NCBI RefSeq assembly: GCF_014205335.1
Contig: NZ_JACHNH010000001.1
Coordinates: 7,186,501-7,250,500 of the forward strand
Direction: 5' to 3'
DNA length: 64,000 nucleotides
From: Amorphoplanes digitatis
GTDB taxonomy: Bacteria; Actinomycetota; Actinomycetes; Mycobacteriales; Micromonosporaceae
Below, in pieces: positions 1-7,190 of this stretch (positions are counted from its first letter, which is position 1; each line of letters opens with the position of its first letter). Under the pieces are notes generated by a model. That model saw only the letters and a list, made by a program, of their open reading frames with translations. It searched no databases and was not told the DNA's origin. The position numbers and the translations under genes are program-made.

Positions 1-696
1 GAGCTCGCGGGCCTCGGCGCCGAGGGCCGCGTCGCTGCCGCCGGCGAGCAGGTCGAGGTGCGCGACGACGATGACGTCGCGCTTGCCGCAGTGCCGCACC
101 GCGACCTGGAGCTCGGTGAGGATCTGCTGCCGGCGCCCGGCCCCGCCGCCGGCCAGCACGCCGGACGGCTTCCCGCCGGCCGACTCGGCGGGGATCACCT
201 TGACGTGGTGTCCCGAGCGCCCGGCCATCTCCAGGGCGAGGTGCTCGACGAGCAGCTTCTCGCACCGGACCAGCACCGACAGGTCGGCGGCGAGGTACTC
301 CGCGGTCTGCCTGATCTGCTCGTCGTAGGCGATGCGGACCGTGGTGGCCTCGTCGATGACCTCCGGATGCCCGGCCGCCGGCCGCGCACCCTCCATCGGC
401 CGCTGCTCCGCCGGCGGGCCGGGATCGGCGGGCGGCGCGGCGGCGGCCGTGCCGTCGACGACCATCCCCGGCGGCCGGTAGAGCGGCTGGTCCGGGCCGG
501 GATCGACGATCTCGACGCTGAGGCTGACGACGGGCGTGCCGGCCAGCCCGTCGAGCGGCTGCAACGCGAGCGCGGGCCCCTCGCGCAGCAGATCGCCGAG
601 CGTGGTGCGACCGTCGTGTTCGGCCTCCGCGATGCGGTCGGCGAACGCCTGGCGGTCACCGAGCGGCACCACCCGCACGGTGGTTCGCGGTGCCAT
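1..696 (-). CDS. Divergent AAA-like protein of the ubiquitin-like operon (N-terminal part, cut by window edge)
   Basis: Only the first 232 residues are inside the window; the frame stays open to base 1. The ATG (694-696) overlaps the stop of the preceding gene as ATGA, so it is translationally coupled as the sixth visible gene of the operon. Residues 1-75 are of mixed composition. Residues 85-112 form a Pro/Ala-rich linker. From about 113 a helical segment leads into a strand 'VKVIPAES' (164-171), a Gly-rich stretch (173-187) and a strand 'VIVVAHLDLLAGG' (208-220) that resembles the Walker B or sensor strand of an AAA-type ATPase. No canonical GxxxxGK[ST] P-loop is seen in the visible part, so it may be a degenerate ATPase. 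The assignment is an inference; the context with E1/E2/JAB genes is firm. Confidence 0.5.
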   Translation of the reverse strand, partial: MAPRTTVRVVPLGDRQAFADRIAEAEHDGRTTLGDLLREGPALALQPLDGLAGTPVVSLSVEIVDPGPDQPLYRPPGMVVDGTAAAAPPADPGPPAEQRPMEGARPAAGHPEVIDEATTVRIAYDEQIRQTAEYLAADLSVLVRCEKLLVEHLALEMAGRSGHHVKVIPAESAGGKPSGVLAGGGAGRRQQILTELQVAVRHCGKRDVIVVAHLDLLAGGSDAALGAEAREL

Positions 697-1634
697 CAGG
701 CGCCTCCGTTCTGGAGGCTGGCCCGATGCCGGTTGACCAGCTCCAGCACCGGTCCGTACTCGGCGTGATCCAGCAGGATCCGGCCCTTGATCGAGGTGCC
801 GGGCGCCGCGAGGACGGCGCCGCCCCGCTCGACGCGGTAGGCGAGGCCGGACTCGCGCTGCTCCTGTTCGTCGAGGATGGCCAGCGGCAGCCAGAAGCGG
901 AGCGTCGCGACGGTGCGGGGGCTCGGCAGCCCGGTGAGGCCGCGGCGGGCCTCCTCGATGTGTGCGTCCCAGGCCGGGCCGTGCCACAGCCGCGCGGCAA
1001 TGTAGACGTCGAGCATGTCCGCCACCCGCTCCTGGCGCAGCCGGTCGAGCACCGTCCAGCGCCACTCCAGCACGAGCGGATCGGCCGACGGCGCGGCGCA
1101 CGCGGCGACCAGGACCGCGATGCCCCGGGGGCGGCGGAGGAGCCGGCTCAGTACGCCACCCGCGGTCGCGCGGTCGGCGTCCGGCGGCCGGTGCAGCACC
1201 GTCGTCAGCGGCGACGCCGCCAGCAGCGCCTCGACGAACTCCGCCGGTGCGCCCCCGGCGGGCGGCTCCGCGGACACCGCCGGGCCGACGACGGCGTGGC
1301 GCGCCACGCCCTCGGCCCAGCCGGCGTCGCGCCGGGTGAGCCGCAGGCGGGGAACCAGGCTCAGCACCTTCGCGCTCTGCTCCCACTGCCGCCGGCCGCC
1401 GATGGCCGCGGCCAGCAGGACCGCGGCCGGGCCGGGTGCGCCCGGGTCGCCAAGCGGCGGCCGGCCCGCACCGATCCGGGCGGCGGTGGTGGCCGTCGCC
1501 CAGCGCAGCGTGTCGGCGGTGGCCGCGTCGGGACGGGCCAGGCCGCCGATCCGGGTCAGCCGCCCGGCCGGCGGCGGCCCCGCGGGCCGCATCGACCAGC
1601 GCAGCACCTCGCGGGCCGTCGTCAGGGCTTCCAC
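696..1634 (-). CDS. Hypothetical protein of the ubiquitin-like operon
   Basis: A 312-residue protein of unrecognised family. The GTG start at 1634 lies 13 bases inside the end of the JAB gene, and its stop overlaps the ATG of the next gene, so it is coupled on both sides. The protein is soluble and Ala/Arg-rich, with no signal peptide or membrane segment. The second half (about 160-312) is predicted by eye to be helical, with conserved-looking pieces such as 'LEWRWTVLDRLR' and 'LRFWLPLAILDEQEQ'. The C-terminal part 'GRILLDHAEYGPVLELVNRHR' region could be a small beta-alpha fold. It may be a structural or substrate component of the conjugation system; no enzymatic motif is visible. Confidence 0.75.
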   Translation of the reverse strand: MEALTTAREVLRWSMRPAGPPPAGRLTRIGGLARPDAATADTLRWATATTAARIGAGRPPLGDPGAPGPAAVLLAAAIGGRRQWEQSAKVLSLVPRLRLTRRDAGWAEGVARHAVVGPAVSAEPPAGGAPAEFVEALLAASPLTTVLHRPPDADRATAGGVLSRLLRRPRGIAVLVAACAAPSADPLVLEWRWTVLDRLRQERVADMLDVYIAARLWHGPAWDAHIEEARRGLTGLPSPRTVATLRFWLPLAILDEQEQRESGLAYRVERGGAVLAAPGTSIKGRILLDHAEYGPVLELVNRHRASLQNGGA

Positions 1635-2626
1635 GGCGCCCCGATCCGGTGCCGGGCGAGCCGCATCTCCTCGCCGTCCCAGCGGTAGGTCCGCAGCAGC
1701 CGCTCGCCGGTGTCGTCGATGTTGAGCAGCGCCGCTAGATGCCACGGCCGGCGGAAGGTGGTGGTGTGCAGGTCGACGTCGATCGACGAGAGCCCGACGC
1801 CGTCGGTGGCCGGGAACAGGTGCGTGTGGTACCAGCCGACCAGCCGGTACGCCCCGCTGGCCTCGCCGATCGTCTGGTTGATCCGCAGGAAGCTCTCGCC
1901 GGTGAAGGTGAAGTTGAGCAGCGAGGCGCCGGTGCGCTCCGCGGGCTGCGCCGCCGTCACGTGCACCAGGTGACCGCCGCGCGCACGGTCGCGCAGCACC
2001 CGGCCGAGCAGGAAGCCGCCCTCCTCGACCTCGTCGGACAACGGCATGTCCTTCAGCAGCAGCTCCTGCACCGGCCGGGCGACCACGACCGTCATCACGT
2101 CGTCGGACGTCGCCGGCTCCGCCACGCCCAGCTCGGCAACGTCGGCGAGCGGTGGCTCGGGGTCGGGCATCTCCTCCATGTGCAGGACCCGCGGCCCGGC
2201 CTGGCGCACGGCGACGTCGACCGCGCCGACCTGCCGCGGCGCCGGACGCTCCAGTGTGATCGCCTCCAGGCCCGGTCCGGACACCCCGAAGCCCCACTGG
2301 CGCTCGTCCGGCACCTGCTCGGAGAGGATCCGCTGGAGCGGCCTTCCGATGATCTCCCGCACCGCGTGCGGGTGCTGGTAGATCACCCGGCCGCCCCGGG
2401 TGATCTGCACGGTGACGTAGCCGTGGCTCGACCGCAGGTTCAGCAGGCTGGGCTCGCCGTACAGCTCCCGCAGGTCGCTGATCGGGTGGAACTTGAGCGT
2501 GAACAAGGTGTCCCGCAGCGATTCGCCGAGCACGCGCTCGAAGAGGGGCATGAGCAGCGCCAGCAGGTCGATCCGGCCGGCACGCACGTAGTCGTCACTG
2601 CGATAGAGGTCGATTCCCAGGCTCAT
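1622..2626 (-). CDS. JAMM/JAB (MPN) domain isopeptidase
   Basis: A 334-residue protein with a C-terminal JAB/MPN metalloprotease domain (about 190-330). The JAMM elements are visible: E201/E202 in 'EEGGFLLG', H267 and H269 in 'GWYHTH', then S280 and D283 in 'SSID'. Spacing from the second His to the Ser is ten residues, three more than the usual seven. Such enzymes cleave ubiquitin-like modifiers from conjugates or process precursors using zinc. The first 150 residues are a separate region of unknown fold. The ATG at 2626 follows the E2-gene stop by 7 bases with a GAGGCG-type ribosome site. In this operon it would be the deconjugating partner of the E1/E2 proteins. Confidence 0.9.
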   Translation of the reverse strand: MSLGIDLYRSDDYVRAGRIDLLALLMPLFERVLGESLRDTLFTLKFHPISDLRELYGEPSLLNLRSSHGYVTVQITRGGRVIYQHPHAVREIIGRPLQRILSEQVPDERQWGFGVSGPGLEAITLERPAPRQVGAVDVAVRQAGPRVLHMEEMPDPEPPLADVAELGVAEPATSDDVMTVVVARPVQELLLKDMPLSDEVEEGGFLLGRVLRDRARGGHLVHVTAAQPAERTGASLLNFTFTGESFLRINQTIGEASGAYRLVGWYHTHLFPATDGVGLSSIDVDLHTTTFRRPWHLAALLNIDDTGERLLRTYRWDGEEMRLARHRIGAPWKP

Positions 2627-2633
2627 CCGCGCC

Positions 2634-4121
2634 TCAGCCGATGCGTCGCAGATGAGTTCGGAACACCGTCGGCACCTCGCGTTGCACGGGCACGACCGGC
2701 GAGCCGCCGATAGCCCTGATCTCCTCCTGGTGTAACACCGCCCACCTGGCCGCCTCCGGGTCGTAGAAGTTGATCCGTGGCACCGTGTTGTCGTCCGGCG
2801 GCAGGTCCAGGCCGAAGACGTCGTAGTTCCGGTACGCGGCTATGTCGGCGATGACCCGGCACAGCTCGCCGAGGTCCTTCGCCGGGTACCAGGACTCGGC
2901 GACCTGTCCGAGGCAGACCTTGCCCCGCGGCGCGCCGGGCTCCTCGGTCAGGACGCAGTCGTAGGTCGGGAAGACGTTCGGATGGAAGTACGGGGTGAGC
3001 CAGTACACATCCGGCGCCGTCGCCGGGAAGCCCGTGACCAGCAGGATGCGCACCCGGTGCCGGTCGATCCGGGTGGGCGGGCCCTCGGGGCGCTCGGGCG
3101 GGCCGAAGCTGGGCTGGGTGAAGCTGAGGTCGAACCGGGTGGGCAGCAGGTCGGAGTTGGCCCGCACCTCGATCTGCCGGCTCCGGGCGTAGCCGACGAT
3201 CTGGCGCCGGGCCCGGCCCAGCGCCTCCTCCCGGTCGCCGGGCGCGACGTGCCCGGCTCGGCCCTCGAACGCGATCCGGACCTGCGCGCCGTCGGAGAAG
3301 CCGGCCTCGTCGAGGTTCTGCTCCGGGTTGGCCCGCTCCTGCTCGCCGCCGGCGAGCACTCGATTGATCACGGTCGGCCGGGCCGTCGCCTGTGGATCCT
3401 TGCCGGCGTACTGCTCGGCGACGACCTCGCTGGCGATGGTCTGTAGCCGCACCGCGGCCGGGGTGTCGCGCAGCCGGAACCGGCTGCCGTCCGGGCCCTC
3501 GACGATGAGGGTGTGTATGAGGTAGCTCGCGCCGTTCGGCGACGCGACGGTCCACGGCAGCTGCGTCCGTCCCATCTGGGCGCTCACCGTCGCCTGGTCG
3601 GTCGAGGCGACCGTGTACGCGGCAACCAGGTCGGTGGTCACCCACTCCTGCGGGTCGAGATCGAGCGCCCGGAGCTGCGCGAACGCCGCCTGCCGCTCCT
3701 CATCGGAGGAGGCGCGGACGAAGACCACGCACGACGGGTTCGAGACGCCCGGAGCGGTTGAGGCCGGGCCGTCGGCGACGTAGCCGCGGTAGAGGTCGAA
3801 CAGCCGCGTGTTGCCCCGGTACTGGCGCACCGCCCGGGTGAGCAGGCGCCGGTAGCCCTCCGGCACCAGCCCGGCGTCGAGGAGGGTGAAGATCTCGTCC
3901 CACCAGTCCAGCGCGGCCACCGCGTCGCTCCACCCGGGCAGCGAGCCGATCGGGAATCCGATCGCCTGTAGCAGCCGGCGTGCGTCGCCCCGGGTGTGGA
4001 ACACCGTGCCGAACAGCTCGAGAAGGTCGGCGCGGTCCTCCGGCGTGAGGACGATATCGGCGGGTGGGCGCTCGGGCTCGGGCTCGGGCGCTGATGTACT
4101 TACGCGGCTATCCGTAGCCAC
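2634..4121 (-). CDS. EAD-like + ubiquitin-fold + E2 (UBC)-like fusion protein
   Basis: A 495-residue three-part protein. Residues about 21-112 form an EAD-like helical adaptor domain ('GFPIGSLPGW', 'DWWDEI', 'LLDAGLVPEGY', 'GNTRLFDL'), almost the same as that of the CHAT protease at 5928. Residues about 201-290 look like a ubiquitin-fold domain of the YukD-like type ('LIVEGPDG' ... 'NLDEAGFSDGAQVRI'). Residues about 295-475 are an E2/UBC-like domain with 'PYFHPNV' (377-383), candidate catalytic Cys403 in 'GKVCLG', and 'WYPAKDLGEL' after it. Residues 125-195 are unassigned. The GTG at 4121 is preferred because a GGAGGG site lies 7 bases upstream; the gene then overlaps the E1 gene by 22 bases. 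No C-terminal di-Gly follows the internal ubiquitin fold, so it is probably a binding module and not the transferred modifier. Confidence 0.88.
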   Translation of the reverse strand: MATDSRVSTSAPEPEPERPPADIVLTPEDRADLLELFGTVFHTRGDARRLLQAIGFPIGSLPGWSDAVAALDWWDEIFTLLDAGLVPEGYRRLLTRAVRQYRGNTRLFDLYRGYVADGPASTAPGVSNPSCVVFVRASSDEERQAAFAQLRALDLDPQEWVTTDLVAAYTVASTDQATVSAQMGRTQLPWTVASPNGASYLIHTLIVEGPDGSRFRLRDTPAAVRLQTIASEVVAEQYAGKDPQATARPTVINRVLAGGEQERANPEQNLDEAGFSDGAQVRIAFEGRAGHVAPGDREEALGRARRQIVGYARSRQIEVRANSDLLPTRFDLSFTQPSFGPPERPEGPPTRIDRHRVRILLVTGFPATAPDVYWLTPYFHPNVFPTYDCVLTEEPGAPRGKVCLGQVAESWYPAKDLGELCRVIADIAAYRNYDVFGLDLPPDDNTVPRINFYDPEAARWAVLHQEEIRAIGGSPVVPVQREVPTVFRTHLRRIG

Positions 4122-5176
4122 CGATACCCTCCAGAGGACGACCGGACCGGAATGATCTCTTCGGGTGCGACGCCCAATTCGGAGAGCGTCGCGTCCGGGG
4201 GCGCTTCTCGAAGCCGCTGAGTCAGGTCGAGGTGGACGATTTCCCGACAGTTTGGACAACTGACGAGGCTGCCGCCGCGAATGTTAGCCGGTACGGACTC
4301 GTGGCCACAGTGGTAGCAGATACCCGGAACGGGAAACATCGTCCATACGAGGGGTTCACTGTCCTCCGGAAGTGTGTCAAGCAATTCCCGAACGGTGGCG
4401 GAGCCACCCAATTCCAATTGATCAACTGAATCGGGTCGCTGATGGAATCGGCACCCGTCGTCGCGGCGGACCGTGATCGGCGCGGTCCGGCCGCTCAGCG
4501 CCTCGATCTGCAGGAAACGCCAGCCGACGGGCCGGCCGAGGAGCAGCTGCGTGGCCGCCGTCGTCATCCAGCCGGCGACGAGCGCGGTGCTGATGATCGA
4601 GGCCGGCTGCGGCGCGCCGGCCGGATCACAGCTCAGCGGCGCGTCGGCCTCGGCGCGCTGTCCGGGTGTCAGCGAACAGCAGTAGCAGGCCTCGTCCGGC
4701 GAGAGCCGCACCCGCACCTCGCCGCCCCACGGGTGGGTGCCGCCGTCGATCAGCGGTGCGCCGGCCCGGGCGCAGCGGCCGAGCAGGCTGAGCCGCGCGT
4801 GGCGCGAGTCGAGGCAGCCCAGCACGGCGTCGGCGTCGGCGAGCTCGCCGACGCCGACGGCATTGCTCAGCTCTCCCACCCGCGCCGACACCGCGGTCGA
4901 CGGCGCGAGCCGGCCCAGTGCCCGGGCCGCCGCCACGGCCTTCGGCGCGCCGACGTCGTCCGGCGCGAACAGCACCGACCGGCTCAGGTTCGACGTCGCG
5001 ACCGTGTCCCGGTCGCAGACGACCAGCCGCCCGACGCCGAGCAGCGCGAGGTTCTTGGCGACCTCGTTGCCCAGCGCACCCATCCCGGCCAGCACGATCG
5101 TGGCGGCGGAGATCCGGGACTGGTCCCAGTCGGGTATGAGCAACTGCCGCGCGTGCCGGCCCTCGCCTGAGCTCAC
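4100..5176 (-). CDS. ThiF/E1-like adenylyltransferase with C-terminal zinc ribbon
   Basis: A 358-residue E1-like enzyme expected to adenylate the C-terminus of a ubiquitin-like modifier with ATP. Visible motifs are the nucleotide-binding 'GMGALGNEVAKNL' (31-43), the acidic strand end 'VVCDRD', the 'NLSR' and 'GAPK' motifs, and 'LDSRHAR' downstream. Cysteines in 'ACYCC' and 'PLSCD' are candidates for the thioester site. After the ThiF core an extra module has two CxxC pairs, 'CYHC' and 'CPNC' (about 287-313), which fits a zinc ribbon, then a short tail. GTG start at 5176 overlaps the RING-like gene stop (GTGA). It is second in the operon, between the RING-like and E2-like genes. Confidence 0.9.
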   Translation of the reverse strand: MSSGEGRHARQLLIPDWDQSRISAATIVLAGMGALGNEVAKNLALLGVGRLVVCDRDTVATSNLSRSVLFAPDDVGAPKAVAAARALGRLAPSTAVSARVGELSNAVGVGELADADAVLGCLDSRHARLSLLGRCARAGAPLIDGGTHPWGGEVRVRLSPDEACYCCSLTPGQRAEADAPLSCDPAGAPQPASIISTALVAGWMTTAATQLLLGRPVGWRFLQIEALSGRTAPITVRRDDGCRFHQRPDSVDQLELGGSATVRELLDTLPEDSEPLVWTMFPVPGICYHCGHESVPANIRGGSLVSCPNCREIVHLDLTQRLREAPPDATLSELGVAPEEIIPVRSSSGGYRWLRIAA

Positions 5177-5769
5177 TGGCCGCCCGCCAGCCGGCGCAGG
5201 GTCACCGGGCAGATCGCCACCATGCCGCTGGGCCGCCAGCTCTCCCAGCAGACCAGGCCGAGCCCCGGATCACGGTGCACCGCGTAGTGGCACTCCGGCT
5301 GCCCGGGGCTGCACGGGCAGATCACGACCAGCTCGCCGGGGCGGAAGCTGTGCGCGCAGCCGAGGCACTCCTTGCGCGGTAGCCCGCCGATCGGCGCGGC
5401 GACGAGCTGCGGGTCGGTGTCGGCGGGCACCACCGGCACGCCGCCGGCGACGCGCCAGTTGGCGTCGATGCCGTCCAGGAAGCGCGCCAGCTCCTCGAGA
5501 TCGGCGTCGCCGAGGCGCCGCTCGGTAGCGCCGGTGCCGGCCTCGCGGTAGCAGCTCAGCTCCGGGTCCAGGTGCCACACCTGGCCGCTCCCGGTGTCGA
5601 AGCGCACCCGGTCGCCGCGCCGAAAGGTGTGCCCGCACGTCGTGCACCGGTGCGGATGCCACCACGACGTCGCCTGGACGACGCGTTCCACGTTGGTGAC
5701 GCCCGGGGTATCTCGTTGCGGATCCATGGCAGCAGCCATGGCCGCGTCGAATTCGTCGACGTCATCCAT
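5173..5769 (-). CDS. RING-like / treble-clef zinc protein (candidate E3)
   Basis: A 198-residue Cys/His-rich protein with two zinc-binding modules. The first has C42-x2-C45, H66 and C73. The second has C135-x2-C138, C151-x-C153, C160-H161, H165, C174 and a final 'CPVT' at C187, close to a RING or related treble-clef order although the last Cys of a classical CPxC pair is replaced. Bacterial RING-type fingers are known beside E1/E2/JAB genes, where they may act as E3-like adaptors. The ATG at 5769 is first in the operon. A GATAAT box (5783-5778 on this strand) ends 8 bases before it, suggesting a leaderless transcript. The RING identity is an inference from Cys/His spacing and context. Confidence 0.75.
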   Translation of the reverse strand: MDDVDEFDAAMAAAMDPQRDTPGVTNVERVVQATSWWHPHRCTTCGHTFRRGDRVRFDTGSGQVWHLDPELSCYREAGTGATERRLGDADLEELARFLDGIDANWRVAGGVPVVPADTDPQLVAAPIGGLPRKECLGCAHSFRPGELVVICPCSPGQPECHYAVHRDPGLGLVCWESWRPSGMVAICPVTLRRLAGGQ

Positions 5770-5927
5770 GGATCGTCATTATCGGCGCATCGACAGGGCC
5801 GCGCAGCGGCCGAACTACTCATTCATCCTGCCATTATTGCGACTTGTGATCATGTGACTATTGTGAATTGCGATCGGCGAGCGGTCCGGGGGAACCGCGC
5901 CGGCGGAGACTGGCTACTGTGGCTCGA
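5770..5927. promoter_or_regulatory. Divergent promoter region between the conjugation operon and the CHAT protease
   Basis: 158 bases separate the two divergent starts. On the minus strand GATAAT (5783-5778) lies 8 bases before the ATG at 5769. On the plus strand TACTGT (5915-5920) lies 7 bases before the ATG at 5928. Both fit leaderless actinobacterial promoters. The centre (about 5820-5880) is clearly less GC-rich than its surroundings and would suit a shared regulator. Confidence 0.6.
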
Positions 5928-6854
5928 ATGAGCGGTGACCGTCCGCACGCCGACGTCGTGCTGAGCCCCGACGACCGCGCCGAGCTGCGCGGGCTGATCG
6001 CGGACGCGTTCCCCGCCGCGGGCCCCGCGGTCCGGCTGCTCCGGGACCTCGGCTTCCCCATCGGCGCCATCCCCGGCTGGCCGGCCTCGACCACGGCCGA
6101 GGACTGGTGGGACATGGTCCTGATCCAGCTCGACGCCGGCATCCTGGCGGAGGGATACCGCAAGCTCCTGCGGCGCGTCATGCGCCTGCTGCCCGGCAAC
6201 ACCCGCGTCTTCGATCTCTGGAACCGTGTCGCGGCGGCCCCGTCCGCGTCCGGCCCGCCCCGGAGCGTGCTCCTGCTCAGCGCGAGCCCGCTCGCCGACG
6301 CGCTCGGCGCGCCGCTCGGCCGCCTGCAACCCGAGGTGGAGTACCGCGCGATCCTCGACGCGGCCGGTTCGCGCCTGAACGTGGACTACCGGCCGTTCGC
6401 CACGTTCACCGACGTGCGCCGGCTCCTCGAGATCGGGCACGACGTGCTGCACCTGGCCTGCCACGGCAACGGGGACCTGCTCACCTTCCACGACGCGGCC
6501 GCCGGCGCCGGGCCGGGCCGCCCGCCGCAGGCCATCCACGCCGCGGACCTGGCGGCGGTACTGCTCGCCTACCAGGGCCGGCCGGGCCGGGCGCGGCTGC
6601 ACGGCATCGTCCTCAATGCCTGCTACAGCCTCCAGGCGGCGGAGACACTGCGCAAATGCGCCACGACCGTCGTGGCGCACCGCGACGACCTGCCCGACGA
6701 GGCCGCGCCGGCGGTAGCCGCGGCCCTTTACAGGTCGCTGCTGATCTGCGGGTCGATGGCCGAGGCCGGCTACCTCGTCAAGGCCGAGCTTCCGCTGCTG
6801 GACACCGAACACGGACGGGCCGTCGCCGACGGCCTCGAGATCCTCACCGCCTGA
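5928..6854 (+). CDS. EAD-like domain fused to a CHAT (caspase-like) protease
   Basis: A 308-residue protein. Residues about 7-100 are the EAD-like adaptor ('GFPIGAIPGW', 'EDWWDMV', 'LDAGILAEGYRKLL', 'GNTRVFDLW'), matching the N-terminus of the E2-like protein at 2634 nearly motif for motif. Residues about 112-305 are a CHAT-type peptidase: catalytic His179 in 'HLACHG' and Cys232 in 'IVLNACYS', with 'LLLSASPLADAL' as first strand. CHAT proteases are clan CD cysteine peptidases used as effectors in bacterial conflict systems. It is transcribed away from the conjugation operon. The ATG at 5928 is chosen because of the -10 box at 5915-5920; GTG at 5919 is the alternative. The shared adaptor suggests homotypic docking to the E2-like protein. 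Confidence 0.9.
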   Translation: MSGDRPHADVVLSPDDRAELRGLIADAFPAAGPAVRLLRDLGFPIGAIPGWPASTTAEDWWDMVLIQLDAGILAEGYRKLLRRVMRLLPGNTRVFDLWNRVAAAPSASGPPRSVLLLSASPLADALGAPLGRLQPEVEYRAILDAAGSRLNVDYRPFATFTDVRRLLEIGHDVLHLACHGNGDLLTFHDAAAGAGPGRPPQAIHAADLAAVLLAYQGRPGRARLHGIVLNACYSLQAAETLRKCATTVVAHRDDLPDEAAPAVAAALYRSLLICGSMAEAGYLVKAELPLLDTEHGRAVADGLEILTA

Positions 6855-7190
6855 CGGCACCACCCGGCGCCCATCATCGTCAGGGCCACCTGCCGACCAG
6901 CTCGCCTTAGCGGGTCGGTTCCGGATCCCTGACGGCGCTACCCAGAGCCATCGATATCAGGGCCACCGCAGCACCCCTAGCGGGCCGGGTCGGTTCCGGA
7001 TCCGTGACGGCGCCAGCCGGCGCCCATCGGCGTCAGGGCCACCGCAGCACCTTGCCGAAGCGGACCAGCTCGCCGTAGCGAGCCGGGTCGGTTCCGGATC
7101 CGTGACGGCGCCAGCCGACGCCCATCGGCGTCAGGGCCACCGCAGCACCTTGCCGAAGCGGACCAGCTCGCCGTAGCGAGCCGGGTCGGT
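6851..7190. repeat. Tandem 98-bp repeats copying the 3' end of the SDR gene
   Basis: The segment starting 'gggtcggttccgg' recurs at 6912, 6987, 7085 and 7183. The last two intervals are exactly 98 bases; the 6912-6987 interval is 75 because about 23 bases are missing. A degenerate copy of the spacer part begins at about 6851 and includes the CHAT gene stop codon. Each unit holds the last roughly 20 codons of the SDR gene (ending 'FGKVLRWP') plus about 30 bases beyond its stop. The copies at 6987 and 7085 differ by only one or two bases over the shared part, so the duplication is recent. Confidence 0.9.

Noticed and set aside
58..768. Plus-strand frame opposite the operon's last visible gene
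   Set aside because: The minus-strand reading gives a coupled gene with natural composition; the plus frame is a mirror.
4122..4259. Upstream start of the E2-like gene inside the E1 gene
   Set aside because: The added residues are basic and unlike the EAD domain, and the GTG at 4121 has a clear ribosome site.
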